64,000 nucleotides of DNA from NCBI GenBank assembly GCA_001247695.2, contig LGRX02029197.1:47583-111582 (forward strand), written 5' to 3'. A program made the translations under genes and the position numbers. Positions 37,930 to 47,400 of the stretch are shown here, piece by piece. The first letter of the stretch is position 1; every line of letters begins with the position of its first letter. This DNA comes from Cymbomonas tetramitiformis (taxonomy: Eukaryota > Chlorophyta > Pyramimonadophyceae > Pyramimonadales > Pyramimonadaceae). The notes below the pieces were generated by a model. That model was not told the origin of the DNA, did not search any database, and saw nothing but the letters and a program-made list of their open reading frames with translations.

Positions 37930-39444
37930 ATGATGAATAAGCCGTCACGCGGTGGCGCGCAATTACCAGCCTCGGACATAGTAACATTGATATGCATCAT
38001 CGCGGTGCTCGTTGCGCCATGGATCGTTGCGGTAACATTTTCCCTCTTGCCCGAAAAGGATAGCCCACGACAATACACGGAGGACACCGCGGAGCATCAT
38101 GCGGCATCGCCTTTGCCCCCATCGCCCCCTCCGCCGACACCGCCGAGCGACGAAGCGCGCAACTATTTAGGAGGCGCTCTGGGTGGACTCACCCCGGAGG
38201 AGCAGCGGCTGGTCAACTGCAGCGACCGTTGCGAGAGCGACTCCGCCACGGTCTCCAACGCGGACGATTTCCTCGTCTACATCACCGAGGCGGACCCGCA
38301 TCAGATAAGTTTCCAGACACGGATCGCGGACGAGGTGACGAACGCCTCGGTGATACTTCGCACCGGGCTTAACGCGAGCGTGAACATAAGTAGCATCGAC
38401 ACGTACGCGCAGCGGGTGAGCTGGATGAGCGAAGACTGGATTCGGCATCTTGACATTGCCTACCCGTTACGACTGGTGTTGCGCACCGCGACGGAGCATT
38501 ACAACGTCGCGTACATCGCGTACTACCATCTGCTGAACACGCCGCGCGAATACACGGTGGTGGCCAAACGCGTGGACGGCTCTCCCTACGGCAGCGTCTA
38601 CACAAATTATTACGACTCCAGCCTGATGGCATGTTTCTGCGCGTGCGACAGCAGCTTTTGCGACCGTCCTCCGTCACCGCCGCCGTCGTTACCCTCTCCT
38701 CCGCCCCCGCCGTCGCCACCGCCTTACACGGGCACCTGCCAGGAGTACATGGCGTCTCACACCGTGGACTCCGATTACGCCTCCGCTGCCGTCGCCTACT
38801 GCTACACGGTGCGGAACGATTTGCCGCACGACGAATGCATATGCAGTCTCTGCGGTTTGACGAACGTATCGGGTTTTGCGTGCCCGTCGCCTCCGCCGCC
38901 GTCGCCCCCGCCGCCTGCGCCGCCCCCGCCGCCGTCGCCCCCGCCGCCGTCGCCGCCTCCGCCAAAATATATTACGGGAGGCGATTACGGCTGCCCGGAC
39001 TTTGGAAATACGAACATTTTCGCATGCACCTCCGATTCGGGTTTCGCTGAAAGCATGTACGTGAGCTCCGGATCGATCATCGACAGTATATCCTTCCACT
39101 GCACCGACGGCAGCGACGTGTACATCGGGCAGAAAACGGACAGGGACTGCAAAGTCTACGACATGTCCGTTTACGATACGCCCACGCCCCAGCTCGATGC
39201 TGAGATGTACGTGCGGACCATCTCGCACGGCAACAGATGCGACGACGATTTTAAGTTTGCAATGATGGTCGATGGCGATGTCTGCAATAGCCATCGATGC
39301 CGCAAGGAGAACGATCACAATTGCCACTACGTGGGCCATATCGAATGCCCGAGATCCTATGTGCCGGTGGGTTTTACGCACGTGAAACGTCGTGACGGTA
39401 TTTTGATCGGTTTCACCATAAGGTGCATGTTTAGGACTTTTTAG
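37930..39444 (+). CDS. Proline-rich, cysteine-rich type II membrane surface protein
   Basis: The protein has 504 residues from the ATG at 37930 (a second ATG follows at once). A transmembrane segment (DIVTLICIIAVLVAPWIVAVTF) lies near residues 15-38. The ectodomain has pherophorin-like hinges, PPSPPPP, at about residues 65-75, 245-270 and 320-345. Between them lie globular parts with N-glycosylation motifs (NAS, NVS) and cysteine clusters (CFCACDSSFC; CICSLCG). The last part is a separate Cys-rich domain. It is likely a virion or host-surface glycoprotein. The (S)PPP hinges are typical of green-alga and other protist extracellular proteins. The retrotransposon sits 47 bases after its stop. 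Confidence 0.6.
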   Translation: MMNKPSRGGAQLPASDIVTLICIIAVLVAPWIVAVTFSLLPEKDSPRQYTEDTAEHHAASPLPPSPPPPTPPSDEARNYLGGALGGLTPEEQRLVNCSDRCESDSATVSNADDFLVYITEADPHQISFQTRIADEVTNASVILRTGLNASVNISSIDTYAQRVSWMSEDWIRHLDIAYPLRLVLRTATEHYNVAYIAYYHLLNTPREYTVVAKRVDGSPYGSVYTNYYDSSLMACFCACDSSFCDRPPSPPPSLPSPPPPPSPPPYTGTCQEYMASHTVDSDYASAAVAYCYTVRNDLPHDECICSLCGLTNVSGFACPSPPPPSPPPPAPPPPPSPPPPSPPPPKYITGGDYGCPDFGNTNIFACTSDSGFAESMYVSSGSIIDSISFHCTDGSDVYIGQKTDRDCKVYDMSVYDTPTPQLDAEMYVRTISHGNRCDDDFKFAMMVDGDVCNSHRCRKENDHNCHYVGHIECPRSYVPVGFTHVKRRDGILIGFTIRCMFRTF

Positions 39445-39481
39445 GGCTGAATTTCGATAAACGAGCTTCGGTTTGGACAAA

Positions 39482-39491
39482 TTGCAATATA
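39482..39491 (+). repeat. Target-site duplication (left)
   Basis: TTGCAATATA is identical to 53630-53639 on the other side of the element. The adjoining bases are A-rich on the element side. Confidence 0.6.
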
Positions 39492-39512
39492 AAAAGAAAA
39501 AAGAAAAAACCA

Positions 39513-39581
39513 CGCCCGTCGGGCGTATGAGTAAATTGATTTCCCCGGCCCTACTCTGGGCCGGACCGCCACGAGTGGCGG
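39513..39581 (-). other. Three hairpins in the retrotransposon 3' UTR
   Basis: Perfect or near-perfect inverted repeats lie at 39513-39525 (CGCCCG-GGGCG type), 39545-39564 (CCGGCCC..GGGCCGG) and 39566-39581 (CCGCCAC..GTGGCGG), between the RNase H stop and the T-rich tail. Such structured 3' UTRs can be recognised by the element's own reverse transcriptase. Confidence 0.6.
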
Positions 39582-39596
39582 CCATGTTGGGACAAT

Positions 39597-42500
39597 TTAT
39601 ACTGGGTGGTTCTTGTCTTTCTCCTCCTCTTGTTTTTCTTGTCTGAGTTTTCTGTATAGCTGGTAGGTGCTGTGTGCATAGTTTACTGTCAGGTCGTGTA
39701 TTCTCTGTAGTGCCTGTGTGGCCTCTTTTCTGTTGAGTCCAAGTTGCTCGAGTATGTCTTGGTTGTGTTTGTACACCGTGCCTGTTCTGCCCACTGCAAA
39801 CACATGAAGTTTGGCACGGAATCCGTGCCTGCGTAGCAATTGTAGCAGCGGTCCGTATTTCTTGTATTTTTCCAGGAGTTTGGGTCCCCATTTTTCGTCA
39901 TCGGTGTGGGCCACTTCAATGAGGTGTAGGTTTCTTACCCTTGCTGGTGCTTCCTGTTGTGTGCATTCCCATCCGTCCTCCAGGTCTTCTAGACCCTCTA
40001 TCATGACTATGTCTACAAAACTCGGTATTGTGTCGGGCCCATCGTTTCTGCCTGGGTTGTCCTTCCCGTCGTGTCTGCATTGCCCCCTGGTGAGTATGTA
40101 ATTTGGGAGTACCCTTGGCTTAATCCCTGGGTCCCTCTTTTTTCCAGTGTAGGCGAGTACTTTGCATCCCCCTTTCCTATGGTGGTCAAGTATGTGTTTT
40201 AGCTCATCTGCGTGGGCATCTGCCCTGTCCGTGAACATCCCTCGCATTTGTGGGTTGTTGCATCCACCTAGGGCGTGCCCTACCCTCATGAGGAAGCCCT
40301 TTGCGTAGTCCACCCCTTTGTGTCCGCATCCTTCCAGGGTGCACTTCCCGCTCCCTCCGGCTGAGTTTTTCGCCGTCTCATAGTCTTGTGCCGGCAGTAT
40401 TCTCAGTCTGCATTTGAGTATTGTTTTTCGTACCGCAAATGTGGCTCGTTTCCAGAAGCCGTTCGCTACTTTGTGTAGTGGCGTGTCTCCTTTGAGGTGC
40501 TTCATTGTTTCGTTTAGCCAGCTGTCTGTGGTCCTGCCCTCTTGAACCGAGGGGGCGTTCCTTTTTTCCGTTCTGCTGTGTGCCATATCGTGTTTTCGCT
40601 GTTTCCATCTTGTTCTGGGCATCGGGTCCTCCATTACTGCATGGACTCTGGACTCCTCTGTGACACGGTCATGGTGAGCTTGTCTTTCTTTTGTCGGCTC
40701 CCCTTGTGGCTTTTCCCGCTGCTCAATGAGTTCATTTAGCATGTCAAAAATTTCATCGTCATTTTGTACCTCTTGGGTCACTTCTAGTCTCTCCGCGAGC
40801 TCGTTGAGTTCCTCAAATATTTCCTCCCCTTCGGAGGGTGGGGGTGGTGTCCCTGCGGGTTCGGGTTCGTCTCCTCGGGTGGGGTCCCCTTTGCCCTCTG
40901 TTTCTTGGTATTCTTGGTGCTCCTGCACCTCCCGCATAAGGAGCATCTCCTCTTCCTCCGTTTGTTCCATCATGGCTTTTATTTGCCTGTCTTCTTCGTC
41001 TCGGGTCTGGTTGGCTTGCTGCTGCTGGTTGGGTACCGGGTCCCGTATTGTCGTTTGTTCCTCTTCAGTTTGTTGCGCTTGGTCATGGTGCGCCTCCCAT
41101 CTGAAGTTGCGCTCAGTTTTCAGTTGGTGGGTCCAGGTTGAGGGTTCTCCCTGGAGGTCGGTCATTTTTGCTGAGAGTCTACTGTTTTCTTGGGCTTGCC
41201 GTTCACGGAGTAGTGTGGTTACGTACTTTTGTACCGCGAGTTTTCCTTTTAGCTCTCTGCTGTTCGAGTCCTCGTCTGGTATCATGGGTTTGACTTTTAT
41301 TGTCTCGTTATTATCCCACGCTTCCGTGAGGGTTCCCGTAGTACAGGCTTGTTTGGCTGCCTCGTCGGCTTTTTCGTTCCCCACAATTCCCGTGTGTGCC
41401 TTGACTTTTAGCAGTGAGACAGTGTGTCCTGCTGCTACTAATGCCTCAATGTTGACCAGTATGGCATACAGGAGGTCTCTTTGCTGGTGGTGTTCCATGT
41501 TGTGGGGTTTCGTTCTCATGCTCTCCAGTTGTCTAATGGAGTTGGCACTGTCCGTGCAAATGGTGAGTCCGTTGCCACTTGGTGGTGGCGGGAGCGTCAC
41601 CGCTTTTTGTATGGCGAGAAGTTCCGCTCTGTTCACCTCTTGGTCTTCGCCTTCCCATCGAATCATGTGGGCCTCCCCTTCCCCGGTCCTGGGGTCCCAT
41701 ACCGCAGCTCCTGAGGCCCATTCTTTGCCTCCTTCTTCTGTTTCTATTTCTCTTTTGCTCCCGTCCGTGTAAAGGTACGAGGTTGCCTTGTGTGCCCTTA
41801 GAGGGGAGGGGTATGTCAATTGGGTTGGTGTGTTCCTCGGGGCTTGGTTCCTGGGGTCCTCTGTTTGGTCTCTTGTCAATTCCCATCTCCTTCCTTGGGC
41901 TCCCGGTTCGTGTTCGGGCCAGAAGTCAGTGGGGTATCTGACAACTTTTGACCTCGCTACTTTGTCCCATATCGTTTGGGCGTCATTCTGTCTTGTAAGC
42001 CTGGTGTGTAAGGTGTTGGCTTCCACCACCTGTTGTACGGTGGGGGGGTGTATGTTCCATTTGCCTCCTCTGCTTCCGGGGAGGAGTTCCCATTTGGCTG
42101 GTCCTTCTTCCACGTGGAGGTGGCTGTCCTCCCACCAAGTTTCCACTTCCGCTTGTACGTTGCAGCACTGGGGGCAGAGGTCGTTCCTCAAATGTGGCCC
42201 TGTGCTGCACATTCTTCCCATTGCATTCGTCATGTCCTCTGTCTTAATTTCCGGGAGTTCGTATCGCTGCCATGGTCTTGTGTCCACCACACAGTCTACA
42301 CTGGGGGTGCGTACTTCTTGGTTTGGTTCATTCGCATCGTGTAGGTTTGCCTCCCTCATCGGCTGTTTGACAGCTGAGGTGGTGCGGACCTTACTTTGCG
42401 GGCAGGTTGTGAGTGCCCTCCTTATACAGTCTGCGGCAGTGTCTGGGTCCCCGCAGTGTGCTTGCCATCCTTCTTTGTTGGCCACTATCAGCACCCGGAG

Positions 42501-43652
42501 GTTCCAGTTGCATTGTTTCGCTTGTTGGTGGGTGGCACCCATCCAGTGGTCAGGGGGTAGAAATGTGAACTTGCCTTGTGGTATTTCTAATAGTTCGTGT
42601 ATTAGGTGCCCTGCATGTGCATTGTAGAGCTTCCTGTACGGGGTTTTCTCATATGTCGGGTACACCCCGACCCCGAACACCGGTTCTTGTGTGGTGGTGG
42701 CCGCTATGGCAAAGTCCAGTGCCTTTTTGAGGTCCTGTGGCGTGTATTCTGGGTTGAACTGGTAGGCTCCCAGTTTCATCCAATTTGCTGTCCAGGCCGA
42801 GCCTCTGGCCCCGAACACCTTGTCTCTGTCATACTTGGCGTAATACGTTGTGGTGTTGTGGTGGACATTGAGGGGTGAGGCGAACAGTTCGGTGGTAATT
42901 CCGAATGCCTGTTGTAGTGCCCTTTGCATCTGGGCAGGGAATGTCCAATGGTTTTGCAGGTTCTTTTTCCGTTCTTCCTTTTCTTCTTTGCTTGAGTACC
43001 TAATGAGGAGGTGCCCTATTTCCTCCTCGAACGTGGAGACCTGTATTTTGTGGTCCTCCCACATTTCGGTGCGTAGTGTACGCTGGTGTGGGGTTTGGTG
43101 GTGTGTGGTACCCACTGCCTGGGTGTACCTTTCGTGTAGTCTGAGAAGCTTTTCTTTCGTGAGGGTGCCTATGTATTTCCCATTCCTGTGGTAGCTGTGG
43201 GCGAGTTCCCCCTCCAGTCGTATCTGGCAGTGGTGCCCTCTGTTGTCCACAATGTCTTGTTCTGGGTTGGTTTCTGTCGGGTCCAGTGTTAGGTTCTCTG
43301 CATGTAGTGTGGGCCAGGCCTGCCCCAGGTGCGGCCTCCCGGCCAGTATTTCTCTGAGGCCTGTGGGGTGGGTCACCTGGGAGCCCCTTGCTCGCAGTCT
43401 TCTATTCAGGGTTAGGAAGGTGGTCGCGCTTTGGCCCCTTCGTTTGGCTAGTTTCAGGTAGTCGGTTATGGTTTCCCTTGTACTCCACGAGTAGGAGTCA
43501 TCCCCCTCTGAGTGTCTCCACTGGGTTCTGTACTGCGTCACTAGGGAGTGTGGGTCTGTTGGGTCAACGAGTAGGGTCCTCATTGCCACAATCTCTTTCG
43601 GCTTGTCAATCGTTCGGCCTTTCTCGAAGCCTGTCTCAAGTTTTTCGGCCAT
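39597..43652 (-). CDS. Retrotransposon ORF2 C-terminal part with RNase H
   Basis: This is a 1351-residue frame starting at an ATG at 43652, although the frame is open further upstream, so it is probably the continuation of ORF2. RNase H motifs: YTDGSK (about residue 626), EVNRAELLAI, ICTDSANS (about 703) and HTGIVGNEKADEAAKQA (about 750-766), supplying the D-E-D-D carboxylates. After it come acidic Gln-rich helices and a Cys/His set (CTLEGCGHKG..H..C). It would remove the RNA strand during target-primed reverse transcription. No frame break is seen inside this 4 kb. Confidence 0.8.
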   Translation of the reverse strand: MAEKLETGFEKGRTIDKPKEIVAMRTLLVDPTDPHSLVTQYRTQWRHSEGDDSYSWSTRETITDYLKLAKRRGQSATTFLTLNRRLRARGSQVTHPTGLREILAGRPHLGQAWPTLHAENLTLDPTETNPEQDIVDNRGHHCQIRLEGELAHSYHRNGKYIGTLTKEKLLRLHERYTQAVGTTHHQTPHQRTLRTEMWEDHKIQVSTFEEEIGHLLIRYSSKEEKEERKKNLQNHWTFPAQMQRALQQAFGITTELFASPLNVHHNTTTYYAKYDRDKVFGARGSAWTANWMKLGAYQFNPEYTPQDLKKALDFAIAATTTQEPVFGVGVYPTYEKTPYRKLYNAHAGHLIHELLEIPQGKFTFLPPDHWMGATHQQAKQCNWNLRVLIVANKEGWQAHCGDPDTAADCIRRALTTCPQSKVRTTSAVKQPMREANLHDANEPNQEVRTPSVDCVVDTRPWQRYELPEIKTEDMTNAMGRMCSTGPHLRNDLCPQCCNVQAEVETWWEDSHLHVEEGPAKWELLPGSRGGKWNIHPPTVQQVVEANTLHTRLTRQNDAQTIWDKVARSKVVRYPTDFWPEHEPGAQGRRWELTRDQTEDPRNQAPRNTPTQLTYPSPLRAHKATSYLYTDGSKREIETEEGGKEWASGAAVWDPRTGEGEAHMIRWEGEDQEVNRAELLAIQKAVTLPPPPSGNGLTICTDSANSIRQLESMRTKPHNMEHHQQRDLLYAILVNIEALVAAGHTVSLLKVKAHTGIVGNEKADEAAKQACTTGTLTEAWDNNETIKVKPMIPDEDSNSRELKGKLAVQKYVTTLLRERQAQENSRLSAKMTDLQGEPSTWTHQLKTERNFRWEAHHDQAQQTEEEQTTIRDPVPNQQQQANQTRDEEDRQIKAMMEQTEEEEMLLMREVQEHQEYQETEGKGDPTRGDEPEPAGTPPPPSEGEEIFEELNELAERLEVTQEVQNDDEIFDMLNELIEQREKPQGEPTKERQAHHDRVTEESRVHAVMEDPMPRTRWKQRKHDMAHSRTEKRNAPSVQEGRTTDSWLNETMKHLKGDTPLHKVANGFWKRATFAVRKTILKCRLRILPAQDYETAKNSAGGSGKCTLEGCGHKGVDYAKGFLMRVGHALGGCNNPQMRGMFTDRADAHADELKHILDHHRKGGCKVLAYTGKKRDPGIKPRVLPNYILTRGQCRHDGKDNPGRNDGPDTIPSFVDIVMIEGLEDLEDGWECTQQEAPARVRNLHLIEVAHTDDEKWGPKLLEKYKKYGPLLQLLRRHGFRAKLHVFAVGRTGTVYKHNQDILEQLGLNRKEATQALQRIHDLTVNYAHSTYQLYRKLRQEKQEEEKDKNHPV

Positions 43653-44436
43653 GGGGTCTATTTCATCTATCCATTTGGTCTGTGAGCGTGTGTGGAGGGG
43701 CTGGGGTTCTTCCTCTTCCTCCCCCGGTACCGGGCCGGTATTCTCCGTTTCGTTAATCCTTGTGCAGGGAGAGTTGCCTGTGAATCTCTTCCCTGGGGAC
43801 CAGTCTCGCCTCCCATTCCGTCATTTTTGCTCTCAGCTGCTCCGAGTCGAGGCGTGGGAGGTTAGTTCGTATTGCGTGGGAGTCCAGCGGTCCCTCCCTG
43901 GGCATGCTCCTGTATTGTTGCTTCAGTCGTCTGTTTGTAGACTGTCGTAGAAGTCCCCCGGTTTCGCTATGTCCCTCGGTTGGGCTTCACATAGGTATGG
44001 GTATAGGTGTGCCAGGCCTTTTGCTATGGCACTGCGGTCTGTGTTGAGGGTTGCATCTGTGCATTGTTCCCTGACGTTCACCTGGCTAATCGCATGTTGG
44101 CCATCTCGGGTAGTGAGGAGCGCTAGGTCCGGGAAGTGTGCAAAAAGTTTGAGGCACGTTGTGAAATTTATCGCAGTTGGCGTGTCCTTGGGTATTGTGA
44201 GCTGGCAGTTTGGTCTGTGCACATTGCCTGCCAGTCTGGAGGCGTCGGTATGTCCCCATCAATTATTTTGCCTGCTTTCGTTTTTCTTGTTGTTCCCTCC
44301 ATTTCTTTGTCGGACTTCCTTCTGGTCGCCCCCTCTAGCTGTTCCATTATCTTTGGTATTGGGGTTTGGAGTTGTCTGAGCATCCCCTCCGTCCCCTGGG
44401 GCGTAATGTTGTATCTGAGTAGGGCATTGAGTTTCC
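43653..44436 (-). pseudogene. Frameshifted ORF2 linker between RT and RNase H
   Basis: Coding-like sequence continues through this zone but jumps between all three minus frames: the frame ending at 44168, the frame 44222-43923, then a short stretch (MTEWEARLVPREEIHRQL) and the frame entering 43652. One jump coincides with the C7/G7 run at 44462-44468. The element is otherwise open for kilobases, so the breaks are clustered. Decay and sequence indels cannot be told apart here. Confidence 0.55.
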
Positions 44437-47400
44437 TCAGTGTGTTGTGTTTTGTTTGGTGCCCCCCCAGAGTTTGTCGAGGTCTGTACAGTTCCTGCGT
44501 GTGGTGCTGTGGTATTCTACAAGTCCTCTGGTGGACCTGCTGACGTGGGACATTCTGAGTCTCGACTTTAGGTTTATTTGCCTCCACGCCGGGCCTCGTA
44601 CCGTTCCCTTGTCCTCTTCGCTGTGCATGGCCTCCAGTAGTCCGCTCCAAATCGACTGGGCGTAGACTGCTTGGAGTGGCACCATTCCCAGGCCGAACTT
44701 TTCCTTTTCCTGTGTGGTGAAAATGTTTGGCGTTCCGTTGCGGGGCAGACCCTGTATGTTCTTTGTGGCCCCCCCTATTATTTTGTTGAAGTCGTCTATT
44801 TCGCCCGCTGTGTATAGCCCCAGGTGCAATCCATATCTGAATTTCCCCAGTATTGCGGAGTGAAGGGAGTATTCCTTTTGGTCAGGTGTTAGAGGGGAGC
44901 GTAGTAGAGCTTGTATTCTGTGGTTCATCTCTTCCTTAGCGGCCTCTTTCTCTTTGTCCCACCTGCCTGTGAATGCAAGTAGTACTCCCAGGTATTTGTA
45001 CGTTTCGTCTGGCTTGAGTACCTTGAAGTGGCTTAGCTTACCGTCCAGTCCCAGCATTTTGAGGTCTTTATGGAGTTGTTCGGGTATGGAGACCCCATTT
45101 TTTATGCCGGTTATGGCTGACTTGGTGAGGTTAATTTTGAGTTCACTCCACTGTGAGAATGCCTGTAGTTTGTGTAACTGAGCCCTCATGTGGCAAATCG
45201 TAGGGCATAGTATGAGCAGGTCGTCAACGAACGCTCCTGCTGTCGTCCTGAGGGGGCCTAGCCTTTCTTGTTCTGCTGCATACTTGTGTTGGTACCCATG
45301 CTCTCCCACTTCTAGCCATCTTAACAACGGTTCCTGGTATATTATGAAAAGGAGGGGACTCATGCTGTCTCCCTGGAGGAGTCCTCTTTGCACCTGTACA
45401 GTTTTGTGTGAGGTTTCCCCTCCTACTCTGGTGTTCATGGACATTGTGTCATGGCTTTGTGTACCTAGGACATCCCGCACCACCTGTGTGAGTTCGTCGG
45501 GAATTCCAAGGTACTGCATCGTTTGGAGTAGTTTGTCGTGGTCCACTGAGCCGTACGCGTTTTCGAAGTCTACATACAGGCCATGTAGTTCTCGTCCTGA
45601 GACGTTTGCATCCTCAATCGCGTTGGTTACTCTGGTGAGTTGTCGAAGCGTGTTCCTTTTTTCCCTTGAGCCTTCCTGAGCCTGGGCTAGTATTCCTTGC
45701 GTTTCGCAGAACGTGGAGAGCATGTTTGCTATCTGTGAGGTGTACAGCTTGAATACCCCTTCGAGCAGGGCTATGGGTCGGTAATTTTGCTGTAAGGTGA
45801 CATCCCCTTTCTTGTGGTGGAAGCAGAATGTCCCTTTTTTCCAGGTGAGAGGGACATGCTTGCTGTTCCACATTTCCAGCATGAGTGCGTGTAGTGCATC
45901 ATGGAAGTCCTCTGGCATGTACTTAAGAATTTCGTTCGGGGTCCTGGTGGGGCCTGGTGCTTTGTTGTTGTTTAGGGTGTGTACCGCTTTGCTGTAGCCC
46001 TGTCGACTTATCGTGAGGTCCAGCCCACTGGGGTCTGGTCTTGGCAATTTTATGAGGCGCTCCCTGTGAGCTGGGTCTTCCCATGGTGGGGGTTTCGAGT
46101 CGGGTGGACTTCGGTGCTCCATCCTGTATGGTGCCGAGTGAGCCATGTGGTCTGCTAGTGCGTTAGCGATGTTCCCGTGGCCTACAGCCAGGCTGCCTTC
46201 TCTGTCCTGTAGGGCCTGTATGTTCGCCGTGGGGGCATGGCCTGTTTCTTGCGCCTTGGTATATATTCTTTTGTGGTATCTTTTTTGGTTGTTCCAGTAT
46301 TCCTTTACGGTTTTGTCATTGTGTCTTTGCTTGGCTTGTTTCCAGTGCTGTTTTACTACCTTGTGCGCCGCCGACCTTTCTTTTTTGGCCTCCTCAGTAA
46401 GCCACGACACCCATTCCTTTGCATCTGCGTTGTCCCTGTCCGTTGGGCCTTTCATTTCTCCCTCTTTCAGGCTTCGGAGGGTTGAGTGTTCCGTGTGCGG
46501 GTTTCGTAGGTGTCGTTTGGTTTGCTTGTGCCTTCGCATCTTGAGTATCGCGGCGTCCCTTTCCTTTCTGTCCTTTTTGCTCATTAGCAGGTCTTTTCCC
46601 ACTCGGTTGGGGGTGCCTCCAACTGTAGCGGTTGGCAGTTCGTCGTCCTGTAGCGCACATTTGTTCGCCTCTGTGAGTATGTTTAGTACTGTTTCCCCTG
46701 CTCTGTCAATGGTGGCGTGCGCCACTTGCATGTTGTCCTCTTCCCTGCATTGTGTGGCTGTCTCTGTTATGCGTTTCAGTTGAGCGGTTCTGGCATAGTC
46801 GCGTGTCCTGAGGAGGACACTTTGGAGTGTTTCCCTGTGTGTTTTGTTCAGGGGCGTGTCCAGCTTTACGTGCCCTGGTTGGGGGTCGCGGTCCACATAT
46901 GGTTCGTGGGTGCCTATGCTGTCCAACTGGAGGGTTGCTAGGCTTACCATCTCGTGGTCACTCGTGTGGTGCCGGGTGAGGTGTGTGGTGTCCCCCATCT
47001 CGTATTGCGCCTGCTTGTTCCTTGGCGCAAGCCATCTGTCAATGTTCCTGTGTTTCGCCCAGTTCAGTGTGGTATCGACTGGCGGGCCTACATTGTGGAG
47101 GTCTAGCTCCTCCGCAAGTTTCATCCATTGCTTGTCGGTTTTTGTCATCCCTTTACCTGTGCTGGTGTTGCTCGCATTGAGGTCTCCTCCTATGACTACG
47201 TGCTCGTTCGCCTTTCCCGCAGTTTTCCTGAGTAGGTTTGTTGTATATTTGAGTATTTTGTCCCTGGTTTTCCACTCCTCTGCTCCTGGCGGGTTGTAAA
47301 TGCCTAGCACGTGGTACATCACCTTTCCGGGTAGGTGCAGCACGACATGCAGGAGGTACCCCTCGAGGTGTTTCGCAGGGACGACATGGTGGTTGTGTGC

